The translations under genes were made by a program, and so were the position numbers. DNA of 41,707 bases, taken from Condylostoma magnum (lineage: Eukaryota > Ciliophora > Heterotrichea > Heterotrichida > Condylostomatidae). The notes beneath the pieces were generated by a model. It did no database searches, was not told the origin of the DNA, and saw only the letters and a program-made list of their open reading frames with translations. The stretch spans positions 1 to 41,707 of the forward strand of contig CAKKTI010000165.1 in assembly GCA_920105805.1 (NCBI GenBank). The letters run 5' to 3'. The number at the start of each line of letters is the position of its first letter. Position 1 is the first letter of the stretch. This document shows, one piece after another, positions 23,772 to 34,645 of the stretch.

Positions 23772-25770
23772 TTAGATAATCTTTGCATTTTAATATTTAC
23801 TACATAAATTTAGTAATAAGATAAACCATCCTTCAACTTCCAGTAGAATGTTTGAGAAGTCTTGATTAACATCAAATTATAATAAAACTTTAAATACCGA
23901 TTAAACATTAATTACTAGGGTTATTATTGCTCAATAATATGTATCCAACAAATAAATAGACATTCACTATTGAGTAACTTCCTTTCAGCTCTCTAGAAAT
24001 GATTGCTTTAATACTTATATTTGGGCTTTATAAAATCTATTGCATATTTCTACAATCTTTTAATTCCTTGTAGATAATGCAATTTTATGAGTAAGTTATT
24101 ATAACGAATCATGCAGTTTTATTTTGCTTCTAATAATTAATATTTCTTTAAAATATACTAAATCTTCTACTTAATCGAGCTTTTAGAGATTTGTTAAAGC
24201 TTATCTCTACATATTTATGCATTATTTAAGTATTTTCAATACATAACCTCGGCATGTGTATTTCAGTCTTTAAGTGGTGTCATCTTTTTGTAATTATTAA
24301 AACTTTATGGATTTTTATAATAGATATAATTGAGAGACATCTGTAATTTTCAAATGTATAAAAACATTATAATCCTTTATAGTGTTTGTATTATTGAAAT
24401 CGTGTACAATATGTATTATCTATTTTTTGAGTAATACTAGACGATTTTAGGTAAACCCAATGAAGAAGGATATTTTATTGAAAACATTAATTTTTGTTTT
24501 ATTTATTTGCAGTCTATTTCATTGCAAGCTAAAGTAAGATAAATATTATCTTAATTATATGCAATTTCTAGCTTACTTCCCTTAAAGCAATCATGGGATT
24601 TTACTATACTATATACTTAACTGAGTTAAAGTAATATTTATTAATTCTTATTTAAGATACTATTCCCTATAAGAGCAATAAGTTTAATCAATGTAACTTC
24701 TCATCTCTATTATTCCTTTATTTTGTGCAATACAAACTTTCTTATTGACTATTAATTTTTCTATTTAAATGGCTTGAAGCCTTAAGAGTATAATTTTGTA
24801 GGCTTTCTAGTTATCAATACTCTTTTAGAAATCCTTTATGGCATTGTTATTTTGTAACTGCTGAACTTCTATTTGATTATCGACTAGAGAGCAACTGATT
24901 TATGCACCTTAGTAATCAATTAACCATATATACAACTAAACATTGTATAATAATTATTCTCTAGTCTTTTTGACTAAAAAGTAGTATTAAGGGCCATCTA
25001 CAATTTAATTAGTTTATAAATAAGAGTCTTATAAAATATTTTAGTAATTTGAATATAAAAAGAATTCTTGTATATCCCAGATGTTCAGCCATTTACTATT
25101 TATACACCAATTATTTAAATTTAATTATAAGGTTAAATTATTTTCTTAAGGATGAAAAACAATTAGAATTATTGTAAAAATGATAATTAATTTAAGTACT
25201 AGTGTATACTTAATATAGAGGGAATAAAATTTATTCAAAGAAATGAAATAATAAAAATATAGGAGTAACAAAGCAAGTTTTAATAATTATTTATTTTAAA
25301 GTTGAAATCTGTAGGAAATAGTCGATGAATACATAATCATTATAGTTTTATTATCAAAGTATAAATTTTGTTACTCATTTTACGCAGTGTTAAGTAATAA
25401 TAGATCAGTATATAGACTTTTATATTGCAATCAGCCATAAAATAATACATTGATGTTAGTTTAATAAAAGCTTGAAAATATTGAGCTGTTGTTACAATTT
25501 TTGATCCATTATTTAGTTACTATTTCTAATATGTTGGTATAAATTAATTAAAACTATCCATTTATACACCATTCCAACTATTTTCAGTGCATAAGTACTT
25601 AATTAAATATACAGATTTCATTTATACTATCTCATATATTCTAGTAAAACTATATTATAAATATATACTAAAATAAGGCAAACTATTCCTGTATTAAAGC
25701 CTATTCAATTATTACCAATAAAGTCAAATATTATAATTTAAAATCAACTATCCAATAAAAAATATTAATA
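23772..25770. other. 2-kb AT-rich region without a convincing gene
   Basis: The base composition is visibly more A/T-rich than the flanking genes. Long frames free of TGA exist on the plus strand, one starting at ATG 24460 with a leader-like MKKDILLKTLIFVLFICSLF, but its continuation is Ile/Asn/Tyr/Gln-rich, has low G at first codon positions and matches nothing. I see no tRNA, no tandem repeat and no recognisable transposon. It is the longest gene-poor stretch of the window. Confidence 0.4.
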
Positions 25771-26509
25771 ATGGGCTGCTGTGAAGCCAGACTAGTAACT
25801 TATACAATAGCCTAAATAAGACATCGATTCCTTCTATAACACTCAAACGCATTTCTATGAAAAAGCTTTTAATTTATACCAGAACTAGTACATCATAGAT
25901 CTGTATAGATTCTTCGATGAAGAGGTTTAAAATATCAAATGAATTACTGAGAAAGAAGATGAGCAATTTGATTGTGTAGCTAAAATATCCCAGGTAATAT
26001 ATAAACAGGAAACAAGGTTTGGCACAAATATCCCACTTGTTTTCACCTAAGGCAAACTACTATAAAACAACTTAGATTTAATATTTGATGTTTTTATAAA
26101 TCCTAATAAAAGACCTGAATGAGATGAGAAGATAATAGAATACAAAGCTAGAAAAAATAGAAAATAAATATTGAAAGTTGAATAAAAGATTAAAATGCCA
26201 TTTTTCATCTAAAATAGAACATTAAAAGAAGAAATATATGTAAGTAAAGTTAAAGATTAGTTAACAGCTGTTTTCTACACTCCTTATAAAGATTAGAACT
26301 AAAATAATGATAATCAGGTTCACTGTTAAACATTAGTTGGAGTGTTGGAATTAACTAGGCAAGAAGATTCAACAGTGATGTTAAAATTGATGTATTAAGT
26401 GGACTTGAAATTGCCTATGACGCAAATGTTTTACAAGATGGCTGCAAATTAAGCTATTAAGTGGTTTGAAAATTTGAGAGGTTATCTTGATAGGCATTAC
26501 TGGATTTAG
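25771..26509 (+). CDS. START-like lipid-binding domain protein, probably myristoylated
   Basis: About 240 residues after removing a 16-nt intron. Exon 1 (25771-25794) encodes MGCCEARL, a likely myristoylation/palmitoylation signal. Exon 2 carries a START-type domain over most of its length: FINPNKRPEWDEKIIEYKAR, a beta-rich middle (ILKVEQKIKMPFFIQNRTLK, EEIYVSKVK, LKLMYQVDLKLPM) and the long C-terminal helix MFYKMAANQAIKWFENLRGY. TGA is Trp in NIKWITEK and RPEWDEK. START proteins bind a lipid or sterol in a deep pocket and move it between membranes; the ligand is not predictable here. The stop is TAG 26507. It converges on the second Cys-rich receptor gene, 140 bp away. Confidence 0.75.
25795..25810 (+). 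other. 16-nt intron
   Basis: GTAACTTATACAATAG follows eight codons. Without removal the frame beyond it meets several early TGA codons and gives no START domain; with removal the full domain is in frame (16 nt shifts the frame, so splicing is required). The 5' ten bases are identical to those of the CDPK intron at 16630-16644. Confidence 0.85.
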
Positions 26510-26649
26510 TTAGTTTAATTTTACTTTGAATTTATATATTTCCTTTAGTTGATAAATAATTATATGGTTTAGATTATCATAATGAGGTCCTTTTATAATA
26601 ATTAGATCTAAATTAATATGTATAAAATGATATAAAAGCATTGATTATA

Positions 26650-29433
26650 CTAGCTAATACTCCTTCTGAAAAACAATGATGGACTTAAATCTTCTTACTA
26701 TAGTGTTGCTTCCTTTTATTAATTTACTTCTTAGTCAAGCTCTCCTTGCCTTGCTAGTTTAATTCTCTTATCATAGCTTAAAATATCACTTTACTATGGA
26801 ATAAACCGTAGAACAGAAAATTGGTTAATATTTAAATTTTAACCTTCTTCTATTCTGTCTAATTTAGCATTACTTCTTATATTCTCTACTTCTGGCTATA
26901 TAGCTATCTTACTACTTTATTAGTAAAATTAATTTGGCTAAATCACTTCAGTACAACTTATAGAGTTATCTGAATCTTTGATTTAAACGTTTTATTAATT
27001 CTTTTTGCAAATATTAATTGATTGTATTGCATTATAAAATATTAGTAGGTATTATAATACTGTAATTATTATAATATCAATCTCAATTCACAGTTCAATA
27101 AAGGTTTCCATTTCCTTGCTCATATGTTCAAGGTAGAACGCTACTTTAATAAAAACTAAAAGAATAAATGCTTCACTAATTATTGTTATTATATTGTCCA
27201 GTTTACTTTTATAAGGTCTGTAGTACGCGAATATAAAGATATTCATTAGAACAAGTCCGATACTACTAGTACATTAGATATATGGGTAATTAGATAAGTA
27301 AAGGAGTATAATTATATATACTAACCGTCTCAATATAAACAGATAGTAAAATCACAGTAAGAATTTTCCTCCATCTACTTTGAATTCATAGTATAAGGTT
27401 GAAAATTGTTTATAATACACATGATTTGGATCCTGTACTGAACTAATGCTTTTCCGAAAAATAAAATATAGTCAAATTGGAGTGGTAACTATAATAATAA
27501 AGCCTAAAACTCCTATTAATGAGTTTAAAGCAAGTTATAAGTTATCAAATTGTACTTGACTTATTTATATGGAAGCTGCTATTCCAATTTCTAAATACCC
27601 TTCAATTCAAAACCTTAAAAAAGTATTTCATCGATATTACATCAAAACTCTTTTGAAATATCTACCAATATGTCTAATTTTACTTAAAACTCAAACTAAA
27701 GGCCAAACCCCTACTTAAATAACCAGAATTGTTATAAGATCGCCACAGTTTAGTAGAAAAATATCAGTGTTATATCCATTTCTCTATATTAATTCAGTCT
27801 GACTATTACCTTCCTCTTATATTATGTATTAAAACATATTAGGAATCACACTATATTCCTTTAATGCTGATAATAATTCTTGTAGATTAAAAGAGATCTA
27901 TACATTTATCATAGGTACAAAGGAAAGGATTTGGAAAGTATTCAATAAACCTCAAACTGCAGAGGGATTTCCAGATAATAGTCCAATTCCTACTCCTCCC
28001 CCTACTGCTCCTTTTGCAGCTTATTATACCTTTTACCCGAGTTCCTATGCTTCCTCAATGTCTTAATTCTCGTCTGTAAATTTAACCCTATCATAAGTAG
28101 GTATTTGATTATCAGAATATTATAAGATCACTTTTACTATCCCATATTCTAATGATTGTTATAAAGATATAGTATATTAATCTTATTAAACCTTAGTTAT
28201 TTCAAAATCAACTATTATATTATTGTTTTCTACTTAAATATTATTTTTACTTATTTAGAATCAAATTTACTTTATTTCTATTTCAATTTATTTACTTTTA
28301 ACATCTTTTATAGTGATACTTAAAGTAATTTTAGCACAATTTTCGTTATCTAATTCATATGATTCAAAACACTCTATGCATTTAGCCTATTCTTCAATTA
28401 ATTCACATCTTTTACAATATTATGGACAGTTTAGGCACTGAGGGATATCTTATGTAGATATATATTAACCATAAGGACAGTTGCAAGCTTGATTATCTTA
28501 ATCTTATGCCGAGTTTCCAGTACAGGAGAAATTGCAAGTTGAATTTTCCAGTAAATCATAGAATTATTAACATTAAGTACATTATCCATTATTATCACAT
28601 TACAAGCAGTATTAAGTACATTAAATAGGAGCTCCTAAGCAATTATAGCTGTTTGATTGATCAATATCAATACATTTATTTAAATCTAGTACATTGGGAC
28701 ATTAAGAGTCAATACACTACTAGTTTTAACATAAACAAGACTGTGTAATAATTTAACTTGTCTAACTGGTATCATCAGTCCATTAGAATTTTAGTATTGT
28801 ACCTTCAAAACCGTTTCCTATGATTAAAGAGTACTCCTTAGTATTCTAACTTGTGGATTAGAAGGATAAATTAATCAGAGATAAAGATTAATCATTTATT
28901 TAGCACTGAATTTCAACTTAATTTTCCTATCATACTAAGTTTATGTGTAAAAGCAGCCATTTTCTGAGTTAGGCATTACAGGACTCATTGAAAATGAACG
29001 ACTTTTTATTTGAATTAGACATCCATTGAGGGACTTAAACTTTGATTTGATTTTAATCTGTCAGAATTATCTTAATTGAATCTAAAGCTTGTTTATCATT
29101 AGAAAAATTGAAAAATTATCCACTTAGGGTAAAGTATACATATACCCAAAATTATCAACTTTATTATTCTTAATCGTTGTAATTAATCTACAATTGATCA
29201 GCACTTGAAAGCCTGATTCCATACTTATTACATTCTGGATTTTAGATAGTGCTGGTACTAGTAAACTATAATTGGAAATCATTATTGTCTATAGCTCTTT
29301 AGCAGGTATCACTGAAATTTATTAATATATTTTGCCCACATAAACTGCTTATGATTTCTAGTGAAATTAAGAAAAAAGTCAACATATTTTTATACTTAAT
29401 GGGAAAGTAAAACTTCTTTAAATTACTATACAT
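26650..29433 (-). CDS. Cys-rich multi-pass membrane protein, short paralogue
   Basis: A 927-residue frame from ATG 29433 to TAG 26650. Hydrophobic leader (MLTFFLISLEIISSL, preceded by 16 basic residues), LamG-like domain to about 225 (SLIIGNGFEGTILKFQW), a short Cys-rich segment of four or five GFR/furin-type units (about 225-350), the motif AVWGLLNTFQILSFVPM (about 490), then about seven membrane segments to 780 and a Gln-rich cytoplasmic tail. It is a clear paralogue of the gene at 1613-6700: for example NGYNTDIFLLNCGDL here and NGYGTNQYLLNCGDL there, and IVTTPIWLYFIF against IVTTPVWFYFIF. TGA is Trp in many places, including AVWG, FRFWIEGY and PIWLY. It probably acts as a surface receptor or channel. 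A decayed WD40 gene lies directly upstream, the same order as in the other copy. Confidence 0.82.
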
Positions 29434-29537
29434 CTTAAAAGCTACCTAGTATAAGTAGGCTATTAATATTTTGGTATACAAACATATATTTTACCTATGA
29501 CTTCAAAAATATACTGAAAAATTTAATTAAGCATTTA

Positions 29538-30714
29538 CTAATCTCTTGCCCAATAATTAATTGCTTGATATCTATTTTATGAGCTTCCTTCTCCTACTGC
29601 TATTAAAGAGTTATTCACCGCAATAGAATTAACTTCGTGCTACACTTTGAGCACTTCTTAGTTATTAATGGGATTCAGCAAATCTCATATTCTAAATAAT
29701 TAATTCAAACCAGCTGAGAACACCTGACTGTTCTAAATCTTTACTTTAATCGCCCATTTTCTATGCCTTCCAATTTCTCTGTTATTATTCGAAGTTTTAC
29801 TGAACTATCTTGACTTCCTGATATCAAAATGTTCCCTTCAATACACAAATCTTCAGTCATTATGATTTCCAATTTCCCTATTATTTTCTTAGTTTTCTAA
29901 ATCAATTAAGAAAATAGTTTTGTGAGCTGCAAGTATGATTAAATTATCTTGAAGCACTAGGCTAGTAATATCACCATAGAATTTCCCAAGTTGTATACTA
30001 TTATTCAAATCAGATAAATCTCATAATCATAGGGTTCTGTCATAACCTGATTCCCCCTAATTTAAACACCTTTTACAAAATCTTCATGCCTTCCAATCTC
30101 TCTATTTTTACTTTCATCTTGCAAATCTCATAGTTTTACTGAATTATCAGCTCCGCCTGATATAACTTAATCATTTTGAACACATATACAATTTACCCAG
30201 TTATTATGACTGCCTAATACTCTGTTGTTTTTTGAATTATATAAATCTCATAGTTTAATAAGTCTATCGAAACTTGCTGATATCACGAAATTATTTTAGA
30301 TGCAAAGGTCAGTGATTAGGGAAGCATGATAGCCTAATAGCGTTGGATTGTTTTCTAATTAAGTTTTATCCTGCTTTAGCATTGTGAGGATTTTTACTTG
30401 TTTTATAATAGAAAGTTTATATTATTTCTCTTGATATTTGATTGCTTAGGTTGTTAGGAATTTTATTCAGTACATCCTATATACAATTGTTAATTGTTTT
30501 AAGCTCTTTTTGTAAGGATGATTAGGTAATTTATCAGTAATGGATTGAATTAGTCTTTTTTAATGCATTGAAGCACTTTTGTAACTTGTAATTGAGTAGA
30601 TATACTAGAAAATTTTAGCAAGGTATTTGGAGTATTTTCTAATTATAGGGAAATATAGAGAATTTCTATTAAAGCAGTACTAAAATCTTATTAAATATTG
30701 TAAAACTCTCTCAT
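29538..30714 (-). pseudogene. decayed WD40-repeat gene
   Basis: The relics are of the same family as the genes at 8111 and 22302. A helical start (MREFYNIQQDFSTALIEILY) and a segment like the family's NPxxAxKAG element (NPHNAKAG) precede WD units such as FVISASFDRLIKLWDLYNS, VISGGADNSVKLWDLQDES and SGYDRTLWLWDLSDLNNS. The pieces lie in different frames: at least one shift in the N-terminal domain, one between NPHNAKAG and the first WD unit, one inside the third WD unit (apparently a deletion between short CAGGTT repeats), and two around the segment ILISGSQDSSVKL, which has lost its WD dipeptide. None fits a 15-16 nt intron. It is most likely a pseudogene of the WD40 partner of the downstream Cys-rich gene; sequencing error is the alternative. 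Confidence 0.65.
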
Positions 30715-30745
30715 TTTATTAAATGCACTAATTAATTTTTATGAA

Positions 30746-31711
30746 CTATTTATTATTGATACTAATCAAAAAGGTTTTACATGTTTGGCACCTTTTTATT
30801 GGCTGATAAATAATACTTTAGCAGGTTTGACAATAGGCTATAGGTTATTGAGCATTACCTGCAATTTACTATTTTGACCTAGCTTATTAATACTCATCTT
30901 GATACTCTTTAATCATTTTTTGTAAATTACTTCCTAGTTTATTCTTAATCTATTAAAATGTTAAACTATTGAACCGAGGCTGATATCATTCTTATATATT
31001 ATTGCCTTAAGCTAATTTTTAGGTATCTTGTCTATTTTAGTCTTTTATATTACCTTTTTATTTAAATTCTTTCTGTACATATTCCTGCCCTTTTTATTCT
31101 TTCTGCACATATTCCTATTCCTGTACATGTTCTTATTCCTGCACATATTCGTATTCCTGTACATGTTCTTATTCCTGCACATGTTCTTATTCTTGTACAT
31201 CTTTTTATTCCTGTACATGTTCTTATTCCTGTACATGTTCTTATTCCTGTACATGTTCTTATTCCTGCACATGTTCTTATATTTACTCCTAACTCTCTTC
31301 AAACTCTTTTTAATTTACTCGATTATAATATATTCATTCATTATGTATATTCCAACATAATTGCTTCATAGGGCAATATTGCTCAGCTTTTGCGAAAGGA
31401 CACTCAAATTTCTTGTATATATTCGGATGATACCAAACCTCATAAAAATTATGTGCATTGTAGCATTTATCCTAGTATCTACACATGGCTTAATACTTGC
31501 ATAGTTCACTCGAGTAGCTATACTAAAAGGGATTTCTCCTCTTATCATGAAAGTTATGATAACTTTGACAATGCCAATCTTAACACATATTTCCTATTTA
31601 ACATTATTCTGTCTTGTAATCCCTTTAAATATTATCATCCCCAGCATTCCATTCGAAATCTAAACTCATTGCAGCATTCATGGCAGTCTCTATTACTTTA
31701 CTTTCTTCCAT
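30746..31711 (-). CDS. CCCH zinc-finger protein (Unkempt/plant TZF-like) with hexapeptide repeat
   Basis: A 321-residue frame from ATG 31711 to TAG 30746. Residues about 40-130 hold an array of CCCH-type fingers: an irregular first unit (CQDWHCQSYHNFHDKRRNPF), a C-x4-C-x5-C-x3-H unit (CKYQAMCRYQDKCYNAHNFY), the linker EVWYHPNIYKKFE, and a canonical C-x8-C-x5-C-x3-H unit (CPFAKAEQYCPMKQLCWNIH). The HNFHDKRR and YHPxxYK elements match the RNA-binding Unkempt and plant tandem-zinc-finger families. Residues about 143-210 are a hexapeptide repeat Glu-His-Val-Gln-Glu-Gln in which one Gln is TAA. The C-terminus has a paired CxxC element (YCQTCQ...RCQTCK), possibly a small zinc ribbon. Probably an mRNA-binding regulator. 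Misleading open frames exist on both strands across the repeat. Confidence 0.85.
31082..31283. repeat. 18-bp minisatellite, about 11 units
   Basis: The plus-strand unit is TTCTTATTCCTGTACATG with C/T and A/G variants; period 18 bp. In the CCCH gene it encodes the hexapeptide EHVQEQ with TAA for one Gln. A period of six codons keeps the frame, so copy number can vary without loss of function. Confidence 0.92.
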
Positions 31712-31770
31712 TTTGTATTATTATATAAAACATTAATATTCTAAACAATGTCCTTATACAGTACTTTGGT

Positions 31771-33528
31771 TTAACTTGATTCATCGTTTCTTAAATTTGG
31801 TATATCGAAAGACAACCTTTGATTGCTTTTACCGATAGTAGATCTGGGCCTATTCCTTTGAAACCTTCTCATTCTCTTATACGATGATTTTACCTCATCA
31901 TACCCAAACAGTTTCATTGCGTCCCTAGTTTATTTCTTGTGTAAGTATGTTGAATTCTACGAGTTACTTAAATTTCTATTTATAGTCCTATGCTAATCCT
32001 TGCTATTAGGTATAGGCACAGGTGTATTTTGACTTGTCCAGTTTTAAAGTCCTTTTAAATAACTGTATATCTTTTTTCTCGATCTCTCTGTTCTTTAGCT
32101 TCCATCCCCTTACTCTGCTAGTGATCTGATTAGTTCTTATTAGATATAAATTGACTGTTAAAACTACCTATGCAGCATTTCTATTGATTCTTATTATTTC
32201 ATTATGGTTTCCTTGTCTCCTACTATACTAGTTAAATTATTGAAATCTGATTAATTCACTTTTTCCATTAATTAAAGCTTTATGCTTTCAACTATCTTTT
32301 TCTGTATATTAATATCCCGTTCTTCCTTACGTCTTGCTCCTACTAAGACTACATAATCATCCATCTCTTTGCATAGTGCTTATATTTAGTTACTCTAGTG
32401 ATTAAATGTATTTTGAATTTCCCTCATTTTTGTTTATAGTTTATTTACTGTTTTATCAAACGGCTCAGCTGCTACTAGAGTTGATAACTTTGACTAGACT
32501 TATAACAAGTCAACTTTACTAGCTTTAGACAGTAATATTTCATCAAAACGCTCTAAAACCTTCTTATTTTCCATGAATTCATCTTAAAACCTTTAGATTT
32601 TTATACCGAATTATTAAACAGCGGGAATAGTTTGATCTTTTAGTCTTTGAAACTCAGCACTATTTGCCTTTTTATCAAGTTGATCGGATAATTGCTTTAA
32701 GTCAGATTTCCAGGGATTTTATAGCAATCTATACTCCACGTCTTTAACCTTATTCATAGTTATCTAATTCTCATTTTACAGCTAGGATAAAATCTCTTTT
32801 TCCTTATTTTCATGTTTTTCATCAAAATCTGTTAATTCTGCTTATAATTATAACAATTGAGCTTATGTGGAATAATCTTCTAAGTACACAATAACCTTTT
32901 CATACAACTTTTTCAGATCTGCGTTATGTTTCTTCTTCCATACAAGTTTAGTAATTTACATTTTTATTATATTCAAGGAGTCATTGATTTCAAGCACCTC
33001 TTTATGCCCTGCTACATCATTCATCTTTTCTCTTAAAATTTCAAATTAGTCATAAGGTGTTAATGTTTGTAGTTATTTTCCAACAACTTCAAGTTTATCT
33101 GCCAATTACTTATCTAGATTTGTAATGTTTTCTTAATTAATAGCATTGGACTCCTTAAGATTCGATAATTACTCCTGTACAATATAAGCTCTTGAATTTA
33201 AAGACTCCACTAATTTCCTCATATCTCCAATAGTCTCGTTAACTTTAGTTGTGTTTTGATTGAACTTCTGATTAAATTGCTCTAATTGCTTAGCCTGTTC
33301 CTCTACTTATCCTCCTATATAACTCTCAATTACCTTAGTTACCCATTGAACAATTTCTTAATCAAACTAAGGGTTTCCCATACTTACTGATAATTATCCA
33401 ACAGTTTGTCTTATCTTTTACAGATCTCCTAATTACTCGAACTAATATGACAGTTTTTAAACTCACCCTTCAACTGTTTTTACTCTCTAAGCCAATAAGT
33501 CAAACTCATCTTCTGATTCTTCTGCCAT
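31771..33528 (-). CDS. coiled-coil protein of unknown function
   Basis: A 585-residue frame from ATG 33528 to TAA 31771. An acidic start (MAEESEDEFDLLAQRVKTVE) leads into long coiled-coil segments to about residue 470, for example QAKQLEQFNQKFNQNTTKVN and LSNLKESNAINQENITNLDK, with short breaks. The C-terminal 100 residues are basic and Ser/Asn-rich (KLFGYDEVKSSYKRMRRFQR). No family recognised; the overall look is of a cytoskeletal or ciliary scaffold. The upstream CK1-like gene ends 5 bp before its ATG, and the CCCH gene begins 59 bp downstream. Confidence 0.72.
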
Positions 33529-33533
33529 TTTAA

Positions 33534-34607
33534 TTAATTCATACTTAATATAAACTGTTTGCCTTGGATTAATGTTTCCATTATTTCTGAGGTAATAGCT
33601 GGCCCTTCGTACACAATTGTTTCAAGCTCGTCTTAGAACATTTCATCGTTGCTTGAATCTGAATGATACTCAGATTTGGCTTGGAATACACAAACTTTTC
33701 TCTTTGACCTTCTTTAAAACACTTATTGATTCTATTAAATGTTATATGGAAATCAGCAACCTGGGAGTTCTGCTGTTAGATTATTTGAATTTGCTAAATT
33801 TTATAGACTCTCTATCCAATAATCATAGTCTGGAGCCTGTTAAAATCTTAATTAAAGAGCGTAGTTTAGCATAGTTTGAAAAATCGGAGGTAAATTAGCG
33901 CAGATGGCATTTGTAGTTTAACTCAGCTTTACTTTAATAATTTGATTTCTATCCATAATTCTTTATTTAAATCATGGAAGTGCTCCTTGTATTAAGAAAA
34001 TGAGTAGATAGCAGATACTTTCAAAATCATCCCTTCTGCTAGGACTAACTCCTAATAGACTGTTTTTTGAGCAAAATATAAAATTGCCCTTGAATGATAC
34101 ATTCTCTTAATACGGATAATGAACATGGTTATTATCCTAGAATTTTCTAGCAAGTCCGAAATCTATTAAATATAATTACATTTAAGAAGGTTTTCTTCCT
34201 AGTAAAATATTATCAGGCTTTAAATCTCTGTGTATAAAACCAGATTAATGAACTTATTTTACAATTTCTAGTAATTGTATTCCTATCTAAATTACAATGT
34301 TTAATTAAAACCTGCCCCTACTTTCTACTAATTTATCAGCTAAGGAGGTCCCTAGTAGCTGCATAACTGCAGCTTTATAATAATTATGTCTTCCCTATCA
34401 ATAAACCTTAGGTACATTCCGACTATTTACGGTTTATAAAGCCTCACATTCAATGCCTAACTAGGATTGGTAATAAGGAACTGTCTCACATTTGATAGCA
34501 ACTTACCTATTAGTTTTTGTATCAACACCTTTAAAAATTTACCCAAACGCACCTTATCCAATTTTGTCTATTTTTCTATATCTACCAGCTATAATATCAT
34601 CCCTCAT
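33534..34607 (-). CDS. casein kinase 1-like protein kinase
   Basis: A 357-residue frame from ATG 34607 to TAA 33534. Kinase landmarks: IGQGAFGQIFKG loop, VAIKCE, the CK1-type QLLGTSLADKL, catalytic loop FIHRDLKPDNIL, LIDFGLARKF, and SPSRRDDFESICYLL, which corresponds to the CK1 signature RRDDLESLGY. Subdomain IX ends in GALPWF with Trp written TGA. The CK1 hallmark of a SIN-type replacement for APE is altered: this protein has a divergent activation segment (NVSFKGNFIFCSKNSLLGVS). The C-terminal tail is acidic (SEYHSDSSNDEMFQDELE). It is probably active since the catalytic Lys, HRD and DFG are all present. The ATG lies 38 bp from that of the divergent CDPK gene. Confidence 0.85.
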
Positions 34608-34645
34608 ATTAAAACTGCCTAGTAATTTATCAAAGTCGTATAAAA
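34608..34645. promoter_or_regulatory. 38-bp bidirectional spacer between CK1-like and CDPK genes
   Basis: Entire intergenic sequence between the two divergent ATGs. It ends GTCGTATAAAA just before the plus-strand ATG, one of several TATA-like strings immediately upstream of start codons in this window. Confidence 0.55.

Noticed and set aside
24460-24700. Secreted protein starting with a leader-like peptide at 24460
   Set aside because: Only the first 20 residues look convincing; first-position G is low afterwards and an early TAA follows the leader.
31045-31302. Basic minus-strand ORF of (K/R)NMYRNK repeats
   Set aside because: Same repeat in another frame; not connected to any conserved sequence.
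31028-31360. Hydrophobic plus-strand ORF made of FLFLYM repeats, with a hydrophobic continuation to about 31650
   Set aside because: It is the antisense reading of the 18-bp minisatellite in the CCCH gene; the minus frame has conserved zinc fingers on one side and a CxxC pair on the other.
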